A stretch of DNA of 24,808 nt. Source: Candidatus Omnitrophota bacterium (GTDB taxonomy: Bacteria > Omnitrophota > Gorgyraeia > Gygaellales > Profunditerraquicolaceae). Positions within the stretch are counted from its first letter, which is position 1. The number at the start of each line of letters is the position of its first letter. Below the pieces are notes generated by a model. It saw only the letters and a list, made by a program, of their open reading frames with translations. It searched no databases and was not told the DNA's origin. Below, piece after piece: positions 9,611 to 17,082 of this stretch. The position numbers were made by a program, and so were the translations under genes. Location: contig JAQUAP010000007.1 of NCBI GenBank assembly GCA_028687205.1, forward strand, positions 1 through 24,808. The letters run 5' to 3'.

Positions 9611-10600
9611 ATGAACTGGGCCAGGAAAGACCTTTTAGGGCTGGAGGAATTAAATAAAGAGGAAATAGGGCTGATCCTTGCTACCGCCGAGTCATTTAAA
9701 GAAGTCTCTACCCGCGAGATTAAGAAGGTCCCTGCCCTACGCGGTAAAACCGTAGTGAATTTATTTTACGAGCCTTCCACGCGCACACGCGTCTCTTTTG
9801 AAGTGGCAGCCAAAAGGCTTTCTGCCGACGTGATTAATATCGCTACCGAAAGTTCCAGCGTCAAAAAAGGGGAAACCCTGATTGATACCGGAAGGAACAT
9901 CGAGGCCCTTAAGGCAGATGTTATCGTAGTGCGCCATAATTGCAGCGGCGCGGCAGTCGTGCTTAGCCGCCACGTTAATCTAAGCGTCATCAATGCCGGA
10001 GACGGCTGGCATGAACACCCTACGCAGGCGCTCCTGGACATTTTTACCCTTAAAGAAAAACTTAAAACCATCGCCGGGTTAAATGTAAGCATTGTCGGCG
10101 ATATCGCACATTCACGCGTAGCCCGTTCCAACATCTGGGGGCTGACTAAATTAGGCGCCAACGTCACTGTGTGCGCGCCTAAGCTGCTTATCCCGCCAGC
10201 CATAGAAGAGATGGGCGTAAGCGTAACTAACGATATAGGCGCGGCGTTAAAAAATGCGGATGCCGTGAATGTTTTAAGGATGCAGTTTGAGCGCGACGGA
10301 GAGACAGCCTTCCCCCAGCAGCTGGAATATTTTAAGGAGTTTGGGATTACCGAGGAGAGGCTCAAGAAAGCTAAAAAGGACATTATCGTCATGCACCCCG
10401 GGCCGATCAACCGCGGGATTGAGATGTCCAGCGCAGTAGCGGATGGGGCGCATTCCGTAATTTTAGAGCAGGTTACTAACGGTATTGCGGTGAGAATGGC
10501 GGTTTTGTTTTTAGTGGCGCAGGCCAACGAGAAGATTAAAAATGGCCCCTTCGCCTCTGCTCAGGGTCATCCCGAGCGACAGGTGGGAGTTGAAGGATGA
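9611..10600 (+). CDS. pyrB: Aspartate carbamoyltransferase catalytic subunit
   Basis: This enzyme joins carbamoyl phosphate and aspartate, the first committed step of pyrimidine synthesis. Signatures are FYEPSTRTRVSFE (STRTR at residues 56-60 from the ATG at 9611), SSVKKGETL, HPTQALLDIF and MHPGPINRGIE. I prefer the ATG at 9611 (329 aa), which starts 1 nt after the pyrR stop. A TTG at 9593 would add six residues inside pyrR. The last ~18 residues (NGPFASAQGHPERQ...) are not part of the ATCase fold and coincide with an inverted-repeat element. No pyrI regulatory subunit gene is seen. The stop overlaps the pyrC start by 4 nt (ATGA). Confidence 0.95.
   Translation: MNWARKDLLGLEELNKEEIGLILATAESFKEVSTREIKKVPALRGKTVVNLFYEPSTRTRVSFEVAAKRLSADVINIATESSSVKKGETLIDTGRNIEALKADVIVVRHNCSGAAVVLSRHVNLSVINAGDGWHEHPTQALLDIFTLKEKLKTIAGLNVSIVGDIAHSRVARSNIWGLTKLGANVTVCAPKLLIPPAIEEMGVSVTNDIGAALKNADAVNVLRMQFERDGETAFPQQLEYFKEFGITEERLKKAKKDIIVMHPGPINRGIEMSSAVADGAHSVILEQVTNGIAVRMAVLFLVAQANEKIKNGPFASAQGHPERQVGVEG
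10559..10577. repeat. Small palindromic element within the 3' end of pyrB
   Basis: GCTCAGGGTCATCCCGAGC forms a hairpin: GCTC-(A)-GGG pairs with CCC-GAGC around a TCAT loop. The same core, a CTCAGGGTCATCCCGAGC-type sequence, is one I associate with dispersed palindromic repeats in several bacterial genomes. Here it is read as coding sequence and supplies the non-conserved SAQGHPER tail of PyrB. Whether it is repeated elsewhere in this genome cannot be seen from the window. Confidence 0.45.
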
Positions 10601-11874
10601 AAATACTGATTAAGTCCGGCAGAGTAATTGACCCGGCAAATAAAATTAATGCGCTTTTGGACGTGCTGGTTGAAGATGCCAAGATAACCAAGGTAGCCAG
10701 GAATATTAGGTTAGGGGCGGATAAAATCATTGCGGCAGAAAATAAGCTGGTGCTACCCGGCCTCGTAGATATGCACGTACATTTAAGGGAGCCGGGCAGG
10801 GAAGACAAAGAGACAATCGGTAGCGGCACTAAAGCTAGCCTGCATGGCGGGGTAACCAGCGTGTTAGCGATGCCGAATACTACTCCGGCGATCGATTCCG
10901 TTGGCCACCTGAAGATTTTACAGGAGGCGATTAAAAAAGGAGGCCAGGCCAATGTCTTTATCTGCGCCGCGCTTACCAAAGAGAGGCGCGGCGAAGAAAT
11001 AAACGATATCGTTAGCCTCCAAAAAGCCGGCGTAATCGCAATTTCCGACGACGGTTCTTCGGTAGACGCAGATGCGGTTATGCTGGAGGCATTCCGCAGC
11101 GCCAAAGAGGCCAAGCTTTTAGTGATTTGTCATTCTGAGGATAAGCAGCTCTCCCGCCAGGGAGTAGTCAACCTGGGGTTTACCTCTACGCGTTTAGGCC
11201 TGCGCGGCATATCGGCGGAGTCAGAATATAAAAGGGTCGAGCGCGACATTAAGCTGGCTAAAGAAGCCGGCGCCAGGGTGCATATTGCCCATGTAAGCTG
11301 TAAAGAGTCAGTAGAAATTATCAGCCGGGCTAAAAAGCAGGGAGTTAAGGTTACCTGCGAAACCTGCCCGCATTACTTTACTTTTGGCGAAGAGGCGGTA
11401 GCGGGGTATGACACTAATTTTAAGATGAATCCGCCGCTGCGCGCAAAAGAGGATATACTGGCTATCCGTAAGGCCTTAAGCAGCGGCGTAATAGACGTTA
11501 TTGCTTCAGACCATGCCCCGCATACCGAAAATGAAAAAGATATTGAATTTGAGCGCGCGGAATTCGGGGTAGTCGGCTTAGAAACAGAGCTGGCAGCAAC
11601 CATAACAGCATTAATTGCTAATAATTTATTAGACTGGGGAAGGTTAGTTCTGGCCATGTCGCTTTTCCCCAGCAGGATTTTAGGCATAGATAAGGGGACC
11701 TTAAGCGTAGGGGCGGACGCGGATATTATTGTGCTTGACCCGGAAAAGGAATGGCTGGTACAGAAAGAAAACCTCTTATCCAAATCCAAAAACTCTCCCT
11801 TTATCGGGCATTCCCTTAAGGGCCTGGTTGAATATACTCTCTGTAAAGGCAAGGTGCACCAATGGAATTCATAG
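10597..11874 (+). CDS. pyrC: Dihydroorotase (class I)
   Basis: This 425-aa amidohydrolase cyclises carbamoyl aspartate to dihydroorotate, the third step of pyrimidine synthesis. The metal-binding HxH is at residues 60-62 in DMHVHLREPG. Further family motifs are GGVTSVLAMPNT, the metal-site ISDDG region, ICHSED, HIAHVS, CPHYFTF and the catalytic Asp in IASDHAPHT. The length and the HLREPG motif identify the class I (Aquifex/Bacillus) type rather than the ~350-aa E. coli type. It overlaps pyrB by 4 nt and the following endonuclease Q gene by 13 nt, indicating one transcript. Confidence 0.95.
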   Translation: MKILIKSGRVIDPANKINALLDVLVEDAKITKVARNIRLGADKIIAAENKLVLPGLVDMHVHLREPGREDKETIGSGTKASLHGGVTSVLAMPNTTPAIDSVGHLKILQEAIKKGGQANVFICAALTKERRGEEINDIVSLQKAGVIAISDDGSSVDADAVMLEAFRSAKEAKLLVICHSEDKQLSRQGVVNLGFTSTRLGLRGISAESEYKRVERDIKLAKEAGARVHIAHVSCKESVEIISRAKKQGVKVTCETCPHYFTFGEEAVAGYDTNFKMNPPLRAKEDILAIRKALSSGVIDVIASDHAPHTENEKDIEFERAEFGVVGLETELAATITALIANNLLDWGRLVLAMSLFPSRILGIDKGTLSVGADADIIVLDPEKEWLVQKENLLSKSKNSPFIGHSLKGLVEYTLCKGKVHQWNS

Positions 11875-13100
11875 CTGATTTTCATATTCACTCCAAATAC
11901 TCGCGCGCAACCAGCCGCAATATGGATGTCAAGAATTTAAGCGAGTGGGCGAAATTAAAAGGGATTACCTTGATGGGGACAGGCGACTTTACGCACCACT
12001 TATGGTTAGAGGAGTTAAAACATACCCTGGAAGATTGCGGCAACGGCCTCTATCAACATAACGGGGTCTCTTTTATCCTTACCGCCGAAGTAAGCAGTAT
12101 TTATTCCAAGAAAGGTAAAGGTTACCGTGTGCATAATGTCATTATTGCTCCGTCGTTTAAGAGCGTGGATAAAATCAATGACCGGCTCAGCCGCCTGGGT
12201 AATTTAGCCAGTGACGGCCGGCCGATCCTCGGCCTGGATGTCGCGGAACTGGCGCGCATTGTCTTTGATAGCGATGAAAATTGCATGGTTATCCCCGGCC
12301 ATATCTGGACGCCCTGGTTCTCGCTCTTTGGCTCCATGTCCGGCTTTGACCGGATTGAGGATTGTTTTGAAGAACAGACGCCCAAGATCTTTGCCCTGGA
12401 AACCGGGCTTTCCAGCGACCCGGCGATGAACTGGCGCGTCAGCGCGTTAGACAGATTTACGCTTATTTCCAATAGCGATTCGCACTCTCCGCAAAAAATC
12501 GGCCGCGAGGCAAATGTCTTTGACTGCGCGCTGGATTATCAAAGCATAAGGGAAGTTTTAAGAACCAAAGACAGGCAAAAATTTTTATACACCATAGAAT
12601 TTTTCCCGGAAGAAGGCAAGTATCATTTTGACGGCCACCGGCTTTGCGGTATGCGTATGTCGCCCAAAGAGACTAAAGAGCATGGCGGAAAGTGCCCTAA
12701 GTGCGGTAAGCCCGTTACGGTGGGCGTGCTTAACCGCGTGGAGAAATTAGCCGACAGGCCGGAAGGCTTTAAACCGGATAACGCTATTCCTTTTAAGAGC
12801 CTCATACCTTTAGACGAGATCATCGCTGACGCCAAAGGGATAGCTAAAACAAGCGTAGCGGTAGAAAGGGATTACCGCAGTTGCCTGGCTAAATTCGGTA
12901 CCGAATTTGAAATTTTACTGCGCGCGCCCAAACAAGACCTGGCTAAAGGCCTGCCGCCTAAAGTGGCGGAGGGAGTATTAAGGGTACGCGAAGGCAGGGT
13001 CAAGATCAAGGCTGGTTTTGACGGAGAATACGGGATTATTTCTATTTTTGAGCAGGGAGAGGGTGAACAGAAAAACGAAGAGCAATTAAGCTTATTTTAA
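11862..13100 (+). CDS. Endonuclease Q family protein (PHP-domain DNA repair nuclease) with C-terminal clamp-binding motif
   Basis: The 412-aa protein starts with a PHP phosphoesterase domain. Metal-binding motifs include DFHIHSKYSR (residues 6-15), GTGDFTHH, VIPGHIWTPWFSLFGS, LETGLSSDPAM and ISNSDSHSP. A Cys zinc-binding segment (LCGMRM ... CPKCGKP, about residues 260-285) and a helix-hairpin-like C-terminal part follow. This layout is that of endonuclease Q, which in characterised archaeal and Bacillus enzymes nicks 5' to deaminated bases (uracil, hypoxanthine). The last residues are QLSLF, the bacterial beta-clamp binding consensus. It overlaps the end of pyrC by 13 nt. The stop codon is separated from tRNA-Arg by one base. 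Confidence 0.88.
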   Translation: MEFIADFHIHSKYSRATSRNMDVKNLSEWAKLKGITLMGTGDFTHHLWLEELKHTLEDCGNGLYQHNGVSFILTAEVSSIYSKKGKGYRVHNVIIAPSFKSVDKINDRLSRLGNLASDGRPILGLDVAELARIVFDSDENCMVIPGHIWTPWFSLFGSMSGFDRIEDCFEEQTPKIFALETGLSSDPAMNWRVSALDRFTLISNSDSHSPQKIGREANVFDCALDYQSIREVLRTKDRQKFLYTIEFFPEEGKYHFDGHRLCGMRMSPKETKEHGGKCPKCGKPVTVGVLNRVEKLADRPEGFKPDNAIPFKSLIPLDEIIADAKGIAKTSVAVERDYRSCLAKFGTEFEILLRAPKQDLAKGLPPKVAEGVLRVREGRVKIKAGFDGEYGIISIFEQGEGEQKNEEQLSLF

Positions 13101-13101
13101 T

Positions 13102-13173
13102 GCGCCTGTAGCCCAACGGATAGGGCGCCAGCCTCCGGAGCTGGATGTGCAGGTTCAATTCCCGCCAGGCGCA
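13102..13173 (+). tRNA. tRNA-Arg (anticodon CCG)
   Basis: Acceptor GCGCCTG pairs with CAGGCGC and the discriminator is A. The anticodon stem CCAGC/GCTGG holds the loop CTCCGGA, so the anticodon is CCG and reads CGG codons. The T-loop is TTCAATT. The T-stem GCAGG/CCCGC has one A-C mismatch. No CCA is encoded. It starts one base after the endonuclease Q stop codon and is followed 24 nt later by the LOG-type gene, so it is embedded in the operon. Confidence 0.93.
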
Positions 13174-13197
13174 TAAAAACAGCATGTGGAGAGAAAA

Positions 13198-13656
13198 ATG
13201 AAGAAAATCGTCAGCGTAATTGGCGGTAGAAATTGTACTACAGAAGTGGAGCAATTAGCCCAAGAATTAGGCAAAAAACTCACTAAAGTGGTTGATATAC
13301 TCGTTTCTGGAGGCTTAGGTGGAGTAATGGAGGCGGTTTGTTCTGGTTTTAAGGCTGGCGGCGGCCTGACTATAGGTATTATACCAAGCTATGAGAAAAA
13401 AGATGCTAATAAATTTGTAGATATAGTTATACCCACTGGTTTAGGCCTGGCCAGAAACGTTCTAGTGGTTAAGGCTGCGGATGTAGTAGTGGCGTTGTCA
13501 GGGAGGGCAGGAACCCTCTCGGAGATCGCCTATTGCATCCAATTCGGCATACCGGTAATCAATTTAGGTTCCTGGGATATCCCCGGCACCATCAGCCTAG
13601 ATTCGGCTGATGAAGTTGTCGCTAAGGTTAAAGAATTGCTCAATGGAAAAAATTAA
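13198..13656 (+). CDS. TIGR00725/SLOG-type Rossmann-fold protein (LOG/DprA-like), function unknown
   Basis: The 152-aa product has a SLOG fold. It shows VIGG near the N-terminus, VSGGLGGVMEAV with the Gly-rich nucleotide-binding turn, and a late ALSGRAGTLSEIA that corresponds to the PGGxGTxxE motif of LOG-type enzymes. Proteins of this family bind nucleotides or nucleotide derivatives. Short TIGR00725 members are uncharacterised, so no reaction can be assigned. I chose ATG 13198 because GGAGAG at 13187-13192 is 5 nt upstream; a GTG at 13186 would put the Shine-Dalgarno inside the gene. It overlaps yjbQ by 14 nt. Confidence 0.75.
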   Translation: MKKIVSVIGGRNCTTEVEQLAQELGKKLTKVVDILVSGGLGGVMEAVCSGFKAGGGLTIGIIPSYEKKDANKFVDIVIPTGLGLARNVLVVKAADVVVALSGRAGTLSEIAYCIQFGIPVINLGSWDIPGTISLDSADEVVAKVKELLNGKN

Positions 13657-14038
13657 TCTAAAAACCAACAAGCGCGTTGAATTAATCGACATAACCGCGA
13701 AAATTCAAAGTGCGCTAGCCAAAGCAAAAATTAATCACGGGGTATGTTTTATATTTTGCCCGCATACCACCGCCGGCTTGACGATCAATGAAAACGCTGA
13801 CCCTTCCGTAAAAAGCGATATTATCAATACCCTGAATAAACTTATTCCCCCGGATGCCGGGTACGCGCATAGCGAAGGGAATGCCGATAGCCATGTAAAG
13901 AGTTCTTTATTCGGACCGGCTTTAACTATTTTTATAGAAAACGGCTCGCTTAGCCTGGGCACCTGGCAGGCAGTCTATTTTTGCGAGAGCGACGGGCCGC
14001 GCCCAAGAGAGGTATGGATTAAAATTATTAAGGAGTAA
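13643..14038 (+). CDS. yjbQ: YjbQ family protein (UPF0047)
   Basis: This 131-aa protein has the YjbQ/UPF0047 signatures: a LIDIT segment, FCPHTTAGLTINENADPSV, the His-containing AHSEGNADSHVKSSLFG, and SLGTWQAVYFCESDGPRPREV. The conserved His and Glu residues suggest a metal or phosphate site. A secondary thiamine phosphate synthase activity has been reported for members, but the main physiological role is unclear. The start ATG at 13643 lies inside the end of the preceding gene (14-nt overlap). The frame is open back to 13610, but residues before MEKINL look like read-through of the upstream gene. It is followed 2 nt later by mutM. Confidence 0.85.
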   Translation: MEKINLKTNKRVELIDITAKIQSALAKAKINHGVCFIFCPHTTAGLTINENADPSVKSDIINTLNKLIPPDAGYAHSEGNADSHVKSSLFGPALTIFIENGSLSLGTWQAVYFCESDGPRPREVWIKIIKE

Positions 14039-14040
14039 TC

Positions 14041-14841
14041 ATGCCGGAACTGCCGGAAGTCGAAACCATCAGGCGCGATTTAGAGAAAGTGATTCTAGGC
14101 AAAAAAATTACCGCGGTCTGCGTGCATCATCCTAAAGTTATCCGCGAGCCGGGCCTGGCGGCTTTTAAAAAAGGCCTGACCGGTGCGGTAATTAAAAGAA
14201 TATTGCGCAAGGCCAAGCTTTTAATCTGGGAATTGTCCAACGGCAAGTCCCTGGCCATCCACCTTAAGATGACCGGCCAGCTGGTCTATCCCGGCGGGGC
14301 GAAAAACAGCCGCTTAGCTTTTCATTTATCCGATGGGAAAACCCTGGATTTTAATGACCAGAGGTTATTCGCGGAACTCAGGTTATTGGATGACTGGCGC
14401 GCTTTAAAATTTATCCGGGGGCTCGGGCCGGAGCCTGCGGAGCTGAATTTAGAACAGTTTAAAGAGATGTTGAGCCATAAAAAGACCAGGATCAAGCCCC
14501 TCTTAATGGACCAGGCATTTATCTCCGGCATCGGTAACCTGTATGCCGCAGAAATTTTATTTCGCGCGAAGATTCATCCTGAGCGCCGGGCGAATACACT
14601 GAAAGCGCAAGAAAAGGCATTGCTCTTTAAGGCGATTAATGATATTTTGAAAGCGGCCATCCGCCATGCAGGTTCATCGGTTGACGATTACGTGCGGCTT
14701 TCAGGCGAGAAGGGCGGGTATGTGCGCTACCACAAAGTCTATGGCCGGCAAGGCAAGCCCTGTTTAGTATGTAATACGCCCATTAAAAGAATTAACCAGG
14801 GAGGAAGGGGCACGTATTTTTGTCCCCGCTGCCAGAAATAA
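14041..14841 (+). CDS. mutM: Formamidopyrimidine-DNA glycosylase
   Basis: The 266-aa enzyme excises oxidised purines such as 8-oxoguanine and nicks the abasic site. The N-terminus MPELPEVETIRRDL provides the catalytic Pro2 and Glu3. The conserved Lys in HLKMTGQL, the helix-two-turn-helix FISGIGNLYAAEILF, and a C-terminal zinc finger with Cys at 241, 244, 261 and 264 complete the family set. AAGGAG lies just upstream of the ATG, giving a strong start. It is the second base-damage repair gene in the pyr cluster besides endonuclease Q, and is followed after 3 nt by a membrane methyltransferase gene. Confidence 0.96.
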   Translation: MPELPEVETIRRDLEKVILGKKITAVCVHHPKVIREPGLAAFKKGLTGAVIKRILRKAKLLIWELSNGKSLAIHLKMTGQLVYPGGAKNSRLAFHLSDGKTLDFNDQRLFAELRLLDDWRALKFIRGLGPEPAELNLEQFKEMLSHKKTRIKPLLMDQAFISGIGNLYAAEILFRAKIHPERRANTLKAQEKALLFKAINDILKAAIRHAGSSVDDYVRLSGEKGGYVRYHKVYGRQGKPCLVCNTPIKRINQGGRGTYFCPRCQK

Positions 14842-14844
14842 AAC

Positions 14845-15417
14845 ATGAAAAAAAGAATAAAGATTAACGGAATAATCATGGCCTTAGCTCTTATCCTGGT
14901 CGTTCTCTTCAGGAAGACATTTTTCCGCCAGAACGCCTCCGGCTGGCCGGAGCATACCTTGAGGGCAACCGGCCTATTAGCGATGTTTTTGGGCCAGCTG
15001 ATCCGCGTTTCAGCCAGGGGTTATAAGGCAGAACATTCTAAAAATAGCCACGCCCTTATTGAAGGCGGGCCTTATCAAGTCGTGCGTAACCCGATGTACC
15101 TGGGCATTCTTTTAATCGGCCTGGGCGTGGTGATGATGCTTTTTAACTGGTGGGTCATCCTTCTTTTTCTGTTGATTTTTGCCAGCCGCTATTTTCCGTT
15201 AATACTTAGCGAAGAGAAAAAATTGCGGGGCATGTTCCCCGGAACATATGCGGCATATTGCCGCAGGGTCCCCAGGATTATGCCGTGTATCCTTAGCCTT
15301 ATCCGGCTTAACGTAAAAGAATATTTGCCGCTCAAGCCAGCCTGGTTTAAGAAAGAGATAAGCTCGATCATCACGCTGTTAATCGTAATCTTGTTATTTT
15401 TTCTCTGGAGAAGATGA
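14845..15417 (+). CDS. Isoprenylcysteine/phospholipid methyltransferase-like integral membrane protein
   Basis: The 190-aa protein has several hydrophobic segments: about residues 8-24, 35-52, a long pair at 85-117, and a C-terminal helix at about 172-187. It carries the ICMT/PEMT-family core GGPYQVVRNPMYLGILL followed by a conserved LILSEEKKLRGMFPGTYAAYCRRVPRIMP. These SAM-dependent methyltransferases act on lipids, prenyl groups or unknown membrane substrates, and the actual substrate cannot be told from sequence. Residues 150-190, after the conserved core, appear lineage-specific. The stop overlaps the pyrK start by 4 nt (ATGA), so it is part of the pyr transcript although not evidently connected to pyrimidines. 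Confidence 0.8.
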   Translation: MKKRIKINGIIMALALILVVLFRKTFFRQNASGWPEHTLRATGLLAMFLGQLIRVSARGYKAEHSKNSHALIEGGPYQVVRNPMYLGILLIGLGVVMMLFNWWVILLFLLIFASRYFPLILSEEKKLRGMFPGTYAAYCRRVPRIMPCILSLIRLNVKEYLPLKPAWFKKEISSIITLLIVILLFFLWRR

Positions 15418-16160
15418 AAAATTTTCAACTGCAGGCAAAAATATTAGCGCAAACCAAAATAAAAAATAGCTACTGGCGTTGCACATTACGCGCCGCGCCA
15501 ATCGCCAGGCTTGCCCGGCCCGGCCAATTCGTCAACATCAAGATTTCCGCGGGGCTAACCCCGCTTTTAAGAAGGCCTTTTAGCATACACGGGATTTCCG
15601 GAGACAAGCTAACGCTATTGTATGAAGTCGTAGGGCAGGGAACGCAGATTTTAGCGCAAAAAAAAGCAGGAGAATCTTTGGATATTATCGGGCCCTTAGG
15701 AAACGGGTTTGAACTTAAAAGCGCCAGGCCCGCGCTCATCGTAGCCGGCGGAATGGGCGCAGCCCCCCTGCTTTTCCTGGCCACAAAAGTAAAAACCCTG
15801 GTTTTAGTCGGGGCCAAGACTAAAGAACAACTGCTCTGCGTCCAGGAATTTAAAAAATCGGGCTGTCGCGTCAAGATTTCTACCGACGATGGCTCAGCCG
15901 GATTTAAAGGCAGGGTAAGCGAACTGCTCAAGCATAATCTTGCCGGGTATAATACGATATACGCCTGCGGCCCAAAACCTATGCTTAAGGCCGTAGCCGA
16001 GGTCGCTAAAAAATATAAGCTACCGGCGCAACTTTCCTTAGAAGAGCATATGGCTTGTGGTATCGGAGCGTGCCTGGGTTGCGTAGTTAAAACAAAAGAC
16101 GGATTAAGGCGGGTTTGTAAAGAAGGTCCGGTGTTTTTAGCCGAAGATTTAATCTGGTAA
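15414..16160 (+). CDS. pyrK: Dihydroorotate dehydrogenase B, electron transfer subunit
   Basis: This 248-aa ferredoxin-reductase-like protein passes electrons from the PyrD FMN to NAD+. The FAD-binding RPFSIHGI, the NAD-domain IVAGGMGAAPLLFLA, CGPKPML, and a C-terminal [2Fe-2S] site with four cysteines (EHMACGIGACLGCVV ... RRVCKEGPVF) are all present. A Shine-Dalgarno GGAG lies just before the ATG, which overlaps the preceding stop. With the adjacent pyrD it defines the heterotetrameric class 1B enzyme, which does not need oxygen or quinone. Confidence 0.95.
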   Translation: MKNFQLQAKILAQTKIKNSYWRCTLRAAPIARLARPGQFVNIKISAGLTPLLRRPFSIHGISGDKLTLLYEVVGQGTQILAQKKAGESLDIIGPLGNGFELKSARPALIVAGGMGAAPLLFLATKVKTLVLVGAKTKEQLLCVQEFKKSGCRVKISTDDGSAGFKGRVSELLKHNLAGYNTIYACGPKPMLKAVAEVAKKYKLPAQLSLEEHMACGIGACLGCVVKTKDGLRRVCKEGPVFLAEDLIW

Positions 16161-16164
16161 AGCG

Positions 16165-17082
16165 ATGAAAACAAAACTTTCTGTAACGCTAGGTAGGCTT
16201 AAATTAAAGAATCCGGTAATCGCCGCATCCGGCACCTTTGGTTATGCCGAAGAATTTAAGGATTTCCTGGATTTAAAAAAGCTCGGCGCGATTGTCACCA
16301 AGACCCTGACTTTAAAACCGCGCCAGGGAAACCCGGCTCCGCGTACCTGCGAAACTCCGGCAGGGATGCTTAATTCCATCGGCCTGGAGAATCCGGGTTT
16401 AGAAATTTTTATCAAAAGTAAGCTGCCATTTTTAAAAAGAACCGGTGTGCCCATTATTATGAGCATAGCTTCTGAGGAAGAGCCCGAGGAGTTCCTGGAG
16501 CTGGTAGCCCGGATCAACCTGATTAAAGAAGCGGCGGCAATTGAATTGAATATCTCCTGCCCGAATGTGCGCGGGAAAGATAACCTGATTTCCCAGGATG
16601 CCGAAGCTACCTATAAAATTATCCAGGAGGTGCGTAAGATTACGGATAAGGTATTGATCACCAAATTATCTCCCAATGTTACTTCTATTAGCGCTATTGC
16701 CAAATCTGCCGCCGAGGCCGGGAGCGATGCGCTTGCTTTGATTAATACCTTAGGGGGGATGAGCATAGATATTGAGAACAGGAGGCCTAAGGTTGCCGCC
16801 GGGATTGCAGGCTTAAGCGGCCCGGCTATCCGGCCGGTAGCAGTGAAGATGACCTGGGAGGTATTTAACGCGGTTAAGCTTCCCATAATCGGGATGGGCG
16901 GCATCATGGATACCGCAAGCGCTTTAGAATTTATGATTGCCGGCGCAACCGCAGTGGGTATCGGCACGGCAAATTTTATTCATCCCGGGGTAGGCGCCGA
17001 AATCGCCGCCGGTTTAAAAAATTACTTGCTTAAAAATAAAATCAGCGATATCAATAAGCTTATCGGGAGCCTGGAAATATGA
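16165..17082 (+). CDS. pyrD: Dihydroorotate dehydrogenase B, catalytic subunit
   Basis: The 305-aa FMN TIM-barrel enzyme oxidises dihydroorotate to orotate. The catalytic base is a cysteine, Cys132 in LNISCPNVRG, as expected for class 1. NPVIAASGTFGY, the GNPAPR segment, GGMSIDIENRRPKVAAGIAGLSG and IIGMGGI are class 1B features. It pairs with pyrK immediately upstream (4-nt gap) and overlaps pyrF by 4 nt (ATGA). Confidence 0.96.
   Translation: MKTKLSVTLGRLKLKNPVIAASGTFGYAEEFKDFLDLKKLGAIVTKTLTLKPRQGNPAPRTCETPAGMLNSIGLENPGLEIFIKSKLPFLKRTGVPIIMSIASEEEPEEFLELVARINLIKEAAAIELNISCPNVRGKDNLISQDAEATYKIIQEVRKITDKVLITKLSPNVTSISAIAKSAAEAGSDALALINTLGGMSIDIENRRPKVAAGIAGLSGPAIRPVAVKMTWEVFNAVKLPIIGMGGIMDTASALEFMIAGATAVGIGTANFIHPGVGAEIAAGLKNYLLKNKISDINKLIGSLEI

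Noticed and set aside
9766..10527. 253-codon open frame on the minus strand opposite pyrB
   Set aside because: No recognisable family, Ser/Leu-rich composition typical of antisense frames, and pyrB on the other strand is unambiguous.
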